Assembly (NCBI RefSeq): GCF_007176755.1
Contig: NZ_BJTV01000004.1
Coordinates: forward strand, 480,370 to 544,369
Reading direction: 5' to 3'
From: Streptomyces sp. 1-11
GTDB taxonomy: Bacteria; Actinomycetota; Actinomycetes; Streptomycetales; Streptomycetaceae
DNA: 64,000 nt
The notes below the pieces were generated by a model. It saw nothing but the letters and a program-made list of their open reading frames with translations, was not told the DNA's origin and did no database searches. The position numbers were made by a program, and so were the translations under genes. The stretch's first letter is position 1. Every line of letters begins with the position of its first letter. Positions 18,901-30,900 of this stretch are shown here, piece by piece.

Positions 18901-21900
18901 CGGCGAAGCGGTCCAGGAAGGCGCCCGCGAAGGCGTAGTCGGTCTGGCCGGCGTTGCCGAACGCGGCCGCGGCCGAGGAGTAGACGACGAAGTAGTCCAG
19001 CGGCTCGCCCGCGGTGGCCTCGTCGAGCAGCGTGGTGCCGCGCACCTTGGCGGCCAGCACCGCGTCCGCGTCGGCGCGTTCCTTGCCGCGCAGCAGCCCG
19101 TCGCGCAGCACACCGGCGGCGTGCAGGACACCGCTGACGTGGCCGTACGCGCCGCGCGCCGCGTCGATCAGCGCGCGCACGTCCCGCGGGTCGGCGACGT
19201 CGGCGACGACGACGCGGGCGCCGAGGGCGTCGGCGCGGGCCCGCGTCGCGGCGTCGGGGGCGGTGCGGGCGGCGAGGACGAGGCCGCCGCCGGTCACCCC
19301 GGCCGCGGTGCGGGCGGCGGCGATGTGCTCGGCGGCGAGCAGGCCCAGCGCGCCGGTGCCGCCGGTGACGATGTGCGCGCCGGCGCCGGTGAACGCGGAG
19401 CCGGAGACGGCCGGCAGCGTGGTCCGGTGCCAGGAACGGCGCTCGGGGCCGTCCGCGGTGAGCCGCGCCTCGGTCTCGGGGCCGCCCTCGGCGAGGAGTT
19501 CGGCGACGACGTCCCGGGCCGGGGCGCCGGGCGCGACGGCGAGCACGCCGAAGGCGATGGCGGGGTGTTCCAGGCGGACCGAGCGCGCGAAGCCGGCCAG
19601 GGCCGGGTCGGCGGGCGACGCCGCCGGCTCCGGGTGGACGTACAGGTAGGTCAGCGCGTCGTGTCGGTCGAGCTGCCAGGCGCGCAGGAAGGCCAGCGCG
19701 GTGTGGAAGCCGGACTCCACCGCCGCGTCGCACTCCGGCTCGCCGGCCGACAGGTGCAGGACGCGGACCGGGCCCGCCCCGGCGGCGCGGACGGCCGCGA
19801 CGGCGTCGAAGTCCGCTCCGAGCGGGATCCGGCGCACCTCGGCGCCGGCCGCGCGCAGCGCGGCGCCGAGTCCGGCCTCGTCCGGCGTGCCCGCGGCGGG
19901 GGCCAGCAGCAGGACCGTGCCGGCCGGGCCCGGGCGGCGCCGGGGCGCGGGCTGCCAGCCGGGTTCGAAGGCGGCCACCGCGCCGGCCGTGGGCAGCGCC
20001 CGCAGGGTGAAGGACTCGAGTGTGACGACGGCCGTGCCGTGCTCGTCGAGCAGGGCCACGTCGAAGGAGAGCGAACCGTCCGGCGCCGGGCGCGGGGCCG
20101 GGGTGGCGTGGGCGAACACCCGCCGCGGCAGCGGGGCGTGCAGCCGGGCCGCGCCGAGTGAGAACGGCAGGTACGGCGCCGGGCCCGCGGGGTCGCCCGC
20201 GCCCGGTACGAGGCGGCCGGCCGTCTGCAGGGCGGCGTCGAGCAGCGCCGGGTGGAAGGCGTACGCGCTCGCGTCGGCGTGCAGGGCCTCGGGCAGCACC
20301 AAGGTGGCCAGCACCTCGCCCGGACCCTCGGCGATCTCCTCGATCACCTGGAAGGAGGGGCCGTAGGCGAAGCCGAGCCGTGTGAAGCCCGCGTAGCAGT
20401 CCGCCCCGGCGGTGACGCGGGGGCAGCGGGCCCGGATGCCGGCCAGGTCGGCGGGGGCGGGCCGGGGGCCGGCCGCGTCGAGGCGGAGGGTGCCGCCGGC
20501 GTGCACCGGCGCGCCCACGCCGTCCCCGCACACCTCGAAGGAGTGGTGCGCGCCGTCACCGGTGACCCGGACGGTCAGCCGGTGCTCGGCCCGGCCCGCC
20601 TGGAGCCGCACCGGCGCGGCCCACACCAGGTCGTCCACACCGCGTACGGGGGCGCCGGCGGCGGCGAGTTCACCGGCCAGCCGGCCCATCTCCAGGTAGG
20701 CCACGCCGGGCAGGACGCGGTCGCCGCCGACGACGTGGTCCCGCAGGAAGAACTCGTCCCCGGTCAGCGTCTTGGCGTAGACGTGCTCGCCGGGCGCGGA
20801 GACGTCGGCGTCCAGGAGGGTGGGGTGCAGGCGGGCGGGGTCGCCTGGACGGGCGTGGGCGCCCGGCGTCGCGAAGGCGGGGGCCGTCGGCGTGGGTGCG
20901 GGTGTGGCGGGGGCCGTCGGCGTGGGTGCGGGTGTGGCGGGGGCCGGCCAGTGGCGGGGGCCGGCGAAGGGGTAGGCCGGCAGGTGGACCCGGCGGCGGG
21001 GGGCGCCCCGGTGGAGGGCGGGCCAGTCGACGTCGGCGCCGCGCAGCCAGTCGGCGGCGAGGCCCCACAGGTCGCCGGGTCCGGCGGTGGTCCGGGCGGC
21101 GGGGCGGCCGTCGGCCGCGTGGCCGGTGCGCACCGCCGAGGGCCGGCCGGCCAGGTGCGCCAGCAGTTCGGCGCGCAGCCCCGCGGCGCTGTCGGCGACC
21201 ACGGCGAGCCGGTGCGCCAGGGGCTCGCGGCCGGTCTGCAGGGTGTGGGCGAGGTCGGCGGCCGGGAGGTCGTGCCGCCCGAGGTGGTCGGCGAGCCGCT
21301 GGGCGGAGCGGCGCAGCGCCTCGCCGTCGCGGGCGGACAGCACGAACAGCTCCTCGGCCGGGCTGTCGTCGCGGGCATCCGGCATGGGGGGTTCCTCCAG
21401 GACGATGTGCGCGTTGGCCCCGCCGAAGCCGAAGGAGCTGACGCCGCCGCGGCGCGGCAGCTCCGCTCCGGCGGCGTCCCGCGGACGCGGCCAGGGCCGG
21501 GCGGTGGCGGCGACCTCGAACGGGCCGCCGTCGAGCTCCAGATAGGGGTTCCGCTCGCGGAAGTGCAGGCTGGCCGGGATCGTGCCGTGCCGCAGCGCGA
21601 GGACCACCTTGAACAGGCCGGCGATGCCGGCGGCGGCCTCCAGGTGGCCGATGTTGGTCTTCACCGAGCCGATGGCGCAGGGCCGCGCGGTCTCCGCGAC
21701 GCCCTGCTCGGCCCTGATCCGCCGGAAGGCGGTGCTCAGGCCGGTGGTCTCGATCGGGTCGCCGAGCGCGGTGCCGGTGCCGTGCGCCTCGATGTAGCCG
21801 ACGGTGTCCAGCGGCACTCCGGCGCCCCGGTAGGCGTCGACGAGCAGGTCGGCCTGGGCGTCGGGGTTGGGGGCGGTGAGCGAGGTGGTCCGGCCGCCGT

Positions 21901-24900
21901 GGTTGACGGCGGCGGCCTTGATGACTGCGTGCACGGCGTCGCCGTCCCGGCGGGCGACGTCGTGGGGCTTGAGCAGCACCACTCCCGCGCCCTCGCCGCG
22001 CACATAGCCGTCGGCGCGGCTGTCGAACGCCTTGCAGCGGCCGTCGGGGCTGAGCATCTCCCCCTGGCTGAGCGCCTCGTACACGCCGGGGGCCAGGATG
22101 AGGCTGACCCCGCCCGCGATGGCCAGGTCGCAGGTGCCGTCGCGCAGGGCGGCGCAGGCCTGGTGGACGGCCGTCAGCGAGCCGGAGCAGGCGGTGTCGA
22201 CGGCGATGCTGGGGCCGCGCAGGTCCAGCAGGTACGACACCCGGTTGGGGATGACGGACAGGGCGGCGCCGGTGAGGGTGTGGCCCTCGGCGCCGCGTCC
22301 GGCCGCCCGCTGCACCTCCAGGTAGTCGGAGTTGGTGACCGCGACGAACACGCCGACGCGTCTGCCGGCCAGCTCGGACGGCCGGTACCCGGCGTCCTCG
22401 ACGGCCGACCACACCGTCTCCAGCATCAGCCGCTGCTGCGGGTCCATCAGTTCGGCCTCGCGGGGCGAGATGCCGAAGAACGCGGCGTCGAACCGGTCGA
22501 CGCCGGGCGCGAAGCCGCCCCAGCGGGAGCGGGAACGCGGGTGGTCGCGCCAGTCCCAGCGGTCGGCGGGTATCTCGCCCACCAGGTCGTCGCCGGCGGC
22601 CAGGTGGGCCCAGAACTCCTCCAGGTCGGCGGAGCCGGGCAGCCGGCCGGCCATCCCGATGACGGCGACGTCGGCGCGGGCCGGGGCGTGCCGCCCGTCG
22701 CCGCGCGCGCCCGGGGTCCCGGCGCCGGTCGCGCTCCGGTCCCCGGTCACGGCCGCCCCGGGCGTCGCCGCGCCGCCTGCGCCCGGCGTCCCGCCGCCGG
22801 TGCCCGCCGTGTCCGTGACCGGCGAGCCCGTGACCGGCGTGCCCGTGACCGGCGTCCCATTGTCCGTACCCGCTGTCCCGCTGCCCGGGACCGCCGTGTC
22901 CGTGGCCGCCGTGCCGAAGCGGGCCGGCAGCTCGTGGGCGTGCTCCCGCAGCAGGTGGTCGGCGAGGGCGTGCAGGGTGCCGCGGCGGTAGAAGAGGGTC
23001 GGGTAGACGGTGATGCCGTACGCCTTGCGCAGCTCGGCGCTGAGCGCGGTGAAGCCGACCGAGTTCATGCCGGTCTCGCCGAGCGGGGTGTGCGCGCCGA
23101 TGTCCTCGGGGCGCAGGCCGGTCAGGCCGGCGACCATGCGGGCGAGGTCGGCCTCGAGTTCCGCCCGGCCGCCTCCGGCGGCGGGCGGCCCGGCGGGCGC
23201 CGGCTCCGGCCGCGCGGTTCCGGCGCCGAAGCGGGCGCGCAGCTCGGCCAGCGGCAGTGCGGCGAGGGCGCCCCGGTCGACCTTCTCGTTGAGGGTGCGC
23301 GGGAACCCGGTGACGCGCAGCAGGGTCTCCGGCACCATGTGCTCGGGCAGCCAGGCGCCGAGCCGCTCGCGGGTGGGTTCGGCCGCGCCGTCGTCGAGGA
23401 CGTAGCAGCCGAGCAGGGTGTGCGAGCCCGCGGCCCCGCCCCGGGCGACGACGACGGCCTCGCGGACGCCCTCGACGCGTCGCAGGGTCGCCTCGATCTC
23501 CTCCAGCTCCACCCGGAAGCCGCGCACCTTGACCTGGGAGTCGATCCGGCCGAGGTACTCGATGCGGCCGTCCGCGAGGCGGCGCGCCAGGTCGCCCGTG
23601 CGGTACACGCGGGCGTCGGGTCCGGCGCCGGACGGGTCGGGCAGGAAGCGCTCGGCGGTCAGTTCGGGCCGGCCGAGGTAGCCGTCGGCGACGCCGTGCC
23701 CGCCGATGTACAGCTCGCCGGCCACGCCGGTGGGCACCGGCCTGCGGGAGCCGTCCAGGACGTGCAGCGTGGTGTTGGCGATGGGCGTGCCGATGGTGAC
23801 GCGCTCGCCGGGGGCGAGGCGGCGGGCCGCGGACCAGATGGTGGTCTCGGTGGGCCCGTAGAGGTTCCACACCTCCTGGTTCCCGGCGAGCAGGGCCTCG
23901 GCGGTGTCGGCGGGCAGCGCCTCGCCGCCGCACAGCACCTTCAGCCGGGCGTCGCCCCGCCAGCCGGCCGCGAGCAGCATGCTCCAGGTGGCCGGGGTCG
24001 CCTGGACGACGGTGGCCGCGCCCGCCTCGAGGGCCTCGCGCAGCCGCAGTCCGTCCCGGGCGTCCTCGGCGGGGAGGATCTCGACGGTGGCGCCGGTGAT
24101 CAGCGGCAGGTACAGCTCCAGGCCGGAGATGTCGAAGCAGACGGTGGTCAGGGCGAGGAGGGTGTCGCCCGGCCCGCATCCCGGTTCGCGGGCCATCGAC
24201 CACAGGAAGTTGGTCAGGGCGCGGTGCGGGACGCACACGCCCTTGGGGCGGCCGGTGGATCCGGAGGTGTAGATGACGTAGGCGGTGTCGGACGGGCCGG
24301 CCGGGCCGGGTGAGGGCAGCGCGGGCGGTTGTTCGCCGGTGTCGGTGACGAGCCGCGGCACGCCGCCCGGGTCGCCGGTCACGGACGAGTGGGTCAGCAT
24401 CAGGTGCAGCTTGGCGTCCTCGGCCATGTAGGCGAGCCGGTCGCGCGGGTAGGCGGGGTCGAGCGGCACGTAGGTGCCGCCCGCCGCCTGGACGGCGAGC
24501 AGCGCGACGGGGAGGCCGGCGTCGCGCGGCAGCAGGACGCCGACGGTGCGGCCGCGGCCGACGCCGGCCGCGGTGAGCCGGGCGGCGAGGGCGTCGACGC
24601 GTTCGGCGAGCTCGCGGTAGGTCAGCTCGGTGCCGCGGTGACGGACGGCGACGGCGTCGGGCCGCGCCTCGGCCTGGCGGCGTACGAGCTGCCAGACGAG
24701 GGTGTCCGCGGGGTAGTCGGCGGGTTCGGGCGGGGCGAGCAGGGCCCGCTCGGCGTCGGTGAGCAGGTCCAGTTCGCCGACGGCGGTGCCGGGCCGGTCC
24801 ACGGCGGCGGCCAGCAGGGTGGCGAAGTGCTCGCCGAGCCGGGCCACGGTCGCCGCGTCGAGGAGATCGGGATCGTACTTGAGGGTGTAGCGGCAGCCCT

Positions 24901-27900
24901 CGGCCTGTTCGACCACCTCGAGCGTGAGGTCGAACTCGCCTTCCTGGTGGACGCCTTCGACGGGTCCGAGGACGACGGCGTCGGCGGCCTCGCCGGTCCG
25001 GGCGGCGCGCGTCCAGTTCTGGAAGTAGAAGGCGACGTTGAACGGGGCGCCGGCCTCGGGGTCCGCCCGGCGCAGGTCCTCGGCGAGGGTGATCAGCGGG
25101 TAGGCGCTGTGCTCCAGGGCGTCCAGCACCGTCCGGTGCACGCGTCCGAGCAGCGCGCGGAACTCCTCGGCGCCGTCGACGCGTTCGGCGAGCACGACCA
25201 TGTTCATGAAGTAGCCGAGCACGTCGTCGTAGCCGCTCGGCGGCCGGCCGGCGGTGGGGGTGCCCACGGCGATGTCGTCCTGGTCGGCGTAGCGGTGCAG
25301 CAGCGCGAACCAGGCCGCGAGGACCACGCCGAACAGGGAGGTCTGTTCCGCCGCCGCCAGTGCGCGGGCCCGGTCCGTGACGTCCGCCGGGAGGTGCCCG
25401 TCCAGGCTCGCCCCGCGGTGGCCGGGGACGGCCGGGCGGGGCCGGTCCAGCGGCAGCGGCACGGTGGTGCGGCGGCCGCGCAGCCGCTCGGTCCAGTGGG
25501 CGCGCAGCCGTGCGCCCTCGTCACCGGCGAGCAGGTCGCGCTGCCAGGCGGCGAATCCGGCGTAGTCGCGGGCGGGACGCCGCGGGTCCGGCGTCCGGCC
25601 GGCGCGGACCGCGCGGTAGCCGTCCTCCAGCTCGCGCAGCAGCAGCGCGATGGAGACGCCGTCGAAGACCGCGTGGTGGAAGGTGAGCAGCAGGGCGTTG
25701 CGGCCGTCGCCGAGGGTGTAGAGCGTGGCCCGCACCAGCGGTCCGGTGGGCAGCTCGAAGGGGCGGCGCAGCTCCGCGCGCATCCGGTCGCGCAGCTCGT
25801 CGTCGTCGCGGGCGGTCAGGAAGACCTGCTGGAAGGGGAGTTCGGGTTCGGCCGCGACCCGGACGTGGGGCGTGCCGTCCTCGCCGGTGCGGATGGTCGC
25901 GCGCAGCGCGTCGTGCCGGTCGACGACGTCCTGCAGGACGGTGCGCAGCGCGAGGACGTCGAGGTCGCGGTCGAGCCAGAGGGCGAGGGGCAGGTTGTAC
26001 GCGTAGGTGCCGGGTGCGATCTGCTCGATGACCCACAGCGCGCGCTGGCCCTCGCTCAGCGGGTGGGTGCACTGCTCCGCGTCGGTCCTCGGGCGCAGGA
26101 CGAGTTCGGCGGCCCTGGCCGCCCCCGGGCCGGCGTCCGGGGCCGGTCGCGGCGCCCGGTCCGGTACGGCGCCGGCCGGGGCGGGCTCCGGGGCGGCCGC
26201 CGCTTCGGCCAGCCGGCCGGCGGTGAGGTGGGCGGTCAGCTCGCGCAGGGTGGGGCGTTCGAAGAAGTCGCCGAGCGGCACGGCGACGCCGAACGTCTCG
26301 TCCACGGCGGCGACGATCTTCATGCCGCTGAGCGAGTCGAAGCCGTAGTCGGCGAGCGGCCGGTCGGGGTCGATCCGTTCGTCCAGCTTCAGTACGCGCT
26401 CGACGAGTACGCGCAGCCGCTCGCCGACGGCGTCGGCGCCGGCGGCCGGGGTGGCCGGAGCGTCGGCGGCGGCCGGGGCAGTGGCGGGTGCGGGCCCGGC
26501 CCCGGGTTCGGCGGCGCGGGCCGGGGCGGTGGCGCGGGCGGCCGGGTCCGCGGTGAGCACGACGCCGTCGCTCTCGGCGACCAGCACGGTCTGTCCCAGC
26601 GCCGGATCGTCGGCGCCGAGCGCGGTGACGGGGGCGTAGCCCTCCTCGTGCAGCAGCCGCGTCCAGCCCTCGGGGGAGGCCAGCGGCGAGTCCGGGAGCC
26701 GCAGTTCGCCGTCGCCGAACGCCCACCAGCCCTCCAGGACACCGCCGCCGATGGTGAGCAGGGGCCGTACGGAGGTCAGTTCGTTGAGCACCAGCCAGCC
26801 GCCGGGGCGCAGCAGGGCCTTGGCCTTGCGCAGGGTGGCCCGCAGGTCGCTGGTGGCGTGCACGACGTTGGTGGCGAGCACCAGGTCGGCGGTGGCCGGC
26901 GTGAACCCCTGTTCGGCCAGGCCGCGTTCGAGGTTGAGCACCTGGAAGCGGGTGAAGGGGTACTGCTCGGCGAAGCGCTCGCGGCCGTGTTCGAGGAAGC
27001 GGGGCGAGATGTCGGTGAAGGTGTAGCCGACCCGGCCCTCGTGCGGCGCCAGCGCGGGCAGGACGCGTTCGCTGGTGGCGCCGGTGCCCGCGCCCAGTTC
27101 GACCACCTCGACGCGGCGGCCGGCGGGCAGCTGCGGCAGCCGGGCGTCGAGGAAGCGCCGGACGGTGTCGCGGACCAGGAGGTTGAAGGAGTCGGTGAGC
27201 GGGTTGCCCTTGTAGAAGTTCTGCACCAGCTTCATCGAGGAGCCGGGGAACATGATCTCGGTGGCGCCGACCTCGCCGCGCAGGATGCGCGGGTAGGCGT
27301 CGAGGAAGAGCCGGTTGAGCGTGACGGTGGGCTCGATGTCGGGGTGGGCGGCGGCGATCCGGTCGAACTCCGCCTCCCAGCGCCCGGCCGCCTCGGCCTG
27401 GTCCACGGTGTCGACCGCGGCGGTGGCGGTGACGCGGTCGCCGTCGCGGGTGAGGTAGCCGGCGGCCGTGAGGATGTTGAGCAGGGCCTCGTGCAGCCGG
27501 GCGAACCGGTCGAGGATGCCGAGGCGGGTGCGCAGTTCACCGGCGCCGTACCGCTCGCCGGAGCGCCGCAGGACGCCCATGCGCTGGTAGACGCCGAGCA
27601 GCATGGGCGCGGAGACGGCCTCCAGTTCCTCGTACCCGGCGAGGACGCGCCGGGCGGCGGGGTCGGGGCCGGGGCCCGCCGCCAGGTCGGCGGCGGCGCC
27701 GGCGAGGGTGGCGGGGTGGCCGCCGCCGGCCAGTTCGCCGTCCAGGGCCGGGTCGTGGCCCATGGCCTCCAGGGCGCGCCGGCCGGCGCGGATCGGCATC
27801 GCCTGGGGCAGTCCGCTGCCGAGGACGCGCCGTACGGCGGCGATGCCCTCGGCGGGCCCGAAGTCGCGGATGCCGAGTCCGGCGAAGATCTCGGCGAGGC

Positions 27901-30900
27901 CCGGCCGGGCGCCGGAGCCGACCTGGCCCCAGTACCCCTGGTTGACGACGGTGACGGGGTGGGGCAGCCGGTCGCGCAGGAACAGGGCGTAGGCGTCCTC
28001 GGTGGCGGAGGCGCAGATGTAGGCGCCGTTGCCGGCGAAGCTGCCGAAGGAGCCGGCCGAGGAGAAGTAGGCGAGGAAGTCCAGCGGCCGGCCGGCGACG
28101 GCGGCGGCGAGCGCGGCGGCGCCGACGGTCTTGACCTCGATGGCGGCGGTGAACGCGGCCTCGTCCAGCTCGGCCAGCGGGTGGTTGTCGAAGGCCATGG
28201 CGGCGTGCACGACGCCGTGCAGCGCGCCGAACCGGCGGTACGCCTCCTCGACGGCGGCGGTGAGGTCGGCGGCGGAGCAGGCGTCGCCGGGGACGTGGAC
28301 GGCGTCGCCGCCCAGGCCGCGGATCTCCTCGGCGAGGGCGCGCTGTGCGGGGCCGGGTTCGTTCCGGCTGAACCAGACCAGGCGGGCCCGGTGCCGGCGG
28401 GCGAGGTGGCGGCTGAGCTCCTGGGCTATGCCCCCGGTGCCGCCGACGAGCAGGTAGACGCCGTGGTCGCGGAAGACCGGGCCGGGTTCGGGCAGGGTGA
28501 CCCGGCCGAGGCGGCGGACGTAGCGGACGCCGCCGCGCAGGGCGACGGTGCGCCCGGCGGGGTCGGCGGGGGCGGTCAGCACGGCGTCCACGAGGTCTTC
28601 GGCGGCCCGGTCGCCGTCGAGGTCTGCGGTGGCGTAGTCCAGGGCGCACACGCTCAGGTCGGGCCGTTCCTTGGCGACGACCTGGAGCAGTCCGTGCAGC
28701 CCGGCCGCGAACGGGTTGGCGGCGGTGCCGCCCGCGACGGCGTGCACGTCGCTGGTGACCACGACGAGCCGGGCGGGGGCGAGGGTGCGCGCCAGGTGGA
28801 ACAGCGACAGCGGGCCGTGCCGAAGGTGCTCGCGGGCCTGGCCGAGACCGACGGCGTCGGTGACGGCGGCGCCCGCGCCGCCGAGGTGGATCACCAGGTC
28901 GGCGCCCTCGGTGGCCTTCAGCCAGGCCTGCGGGGGCTGTTCGTCGAGCGCGACCAGGTCGACGCGGGCGAGCGGGTCGCGGGCCGCGACCGCCTCGCCG
29001 AGCCACCGTGAGGCGGCGGTGACGAGGACGACGGTCCGGCCGGCGGCCGGCGCTCCGGTGGCGGCGGGGGCGGGCTCGCGCACCCACACCGGGCGGTAGA
29101 AGTCGGGCAGTTCCAGGCCGGGTTCGGGCGCGGACTCGGGCGCGGGCTCGGCGGCGACGGCGGGCGGCCGGGGTATCCAGTACCGCTTGCGGGCGAACGG
29201 GTAGGCGGGCAGCTCGGTCCGCCGGGCCGTCGCGGGGGTGACGCGGGACCAGTCGACGTCGGCTCCGGCGACCCACCGCTCGGCGACCGCCGTCAGGTCC
29301 CGCCGGTCCAGGGCCTCCTCGAGCGCTTCGGCCTCGGCGCCGGTGAGCACGATCCGGGCGCGGGCGGCGCGGCCGGTGGTGATCCGGGCGTCGCTCTTCC
29401 CGGCGGCGTAGGCCTCCAGCGCGGCGGCCGCCTCGGAGAGCCGGCGGGCGGGCAGCGCGAGGCGGAACTCGTGGGCGGTGCGGCCCGCCTGGAGGGTGTG
29501 GGCGACGTCGGCGAGCCGCGGGGCGCCGGACGCGGGAGCGGCGGCGGGGGCCGGACGCCGTGCGGCCGCCAACGCGTCGGCGACGGCGCCGATGGTCGCC
29601 GCCGTGCCGAGGGCGGCGGGGGGTTCGCCGTCGAGTTCGGCGGCGAGCAGCGCCTGGTAGCGGGCGCGTTCGGTGACGGAGAACCCGCACTCGGCCAGGT
29701 CGGTGCCCAGGTCGAGGTGTTCGGCGGGCACTCCGACGGTGCGCGCGGCGAGGTCGAGGCACAGGCGCTGCGCCTCGGCGAGCGCCCCGGCGGCGTCGGC
29801 GTCGCGCGCCGGTTCCCCGGTGCGGCGCAGATGGGCGGCCAGGTCCGCGGCGCAGGCGCGCAGCCGGTCCTCGCTCTTGGCGGAGAGCACCAGCAACTGC
29901 TCGCCGTCCGGGGCGTCGGGCGCCTGCCGGGCGGGGTCCGGCCGGTACTCCTCCACCAGGAGGCAGGCGTTGGCGCCGCCTCCGCCGAACGAGCTGACCA
30001 GCGCGCGCAGCGGGGTGTCCGGCGTCGCCGGCGTCCAGGGGGCGAGGGACTGCTGGATCTCGAAGGGGGTGCCGGTGAAGTCGATGCCGGGGTTGCGGCG
30101 GGCGGAGTTCAGCGACGGGGCCAGCGTGCGGTGCCGCAGTTGGAGCAGCACCTTGGTCAGTCCGGCGATGCCGGCCGCCGACTCCAGGTGGCCGATGTTG
30201 GACTTCACGGAGCCGACCGGGACGGCGGGGCGTTCGGCGCCGCCCCGGCCGCCGAACGCCTCGGCGAGGCCGGCGATCTCGATGGGGTCGCCGAGCGGGG
30301 TGCCGGTGCCGTGGGCCTCCACGTAGCCGACGGTGGCCGGGTCCACCCGGGCGCGCCGCAGCGCGCCGCGGATGACCTCGGCCTGCGCGGCGGCGCTGGG
30401 CACGGTGTAACCGCCGGTCTTGCCGCCGGCGTTGATGGCGGAGCCGCGGATGACGCCGAGCACGCGGTCGCCGTCGGCGACGGCGTCGGCGAGGGGGCGC
30501 AGCAGCACGGCGCCCACGCCCTCGCCGTCCACGAAGCCGTCGGCGCCGGCGCCGAAGCTCTTCAGCCGGTCGTCGTGGGAGATCATCCCGCGGTCCGCGA
30601 GCATGCGCAGGTGCATGGGGTGCAGGATCAGGTTGACGCCGCCGGCGACGGCGGCCCGGCACTCCCCCGCCCGGATGCTCTCGCAGGCCAGGTGGACCGC
30701 GGTGAGCGAGGCGGAGCAGGCGGTGTCGACGGCGAGGCTGGGGCCGGTGAAGTCGAAGGTGTAGGACACCCGGTTGGCGATCGACCAGTGGTTGGAGTGG
30801 GCGTCGGTGCGCACGCCGCGCGCGGTCGCCTCGCCGCCCATCCACTCGTAGTTGTTGTTCATGACGCCGACGAAGACGCCGACCGGGCCGCGTGCGGCGA

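Noticed and set aside
8721..20161. Very long open frames on the plus strand opposite the synthase genes
   Set aside because: They mirror the minus-strand codons of PKS/NRPS genes whose motifs are unmistakable. The plus-strand translations are Arg/Gly/Gln-rich without any domain, as expected for the antisense of GC-rich coding DNA.
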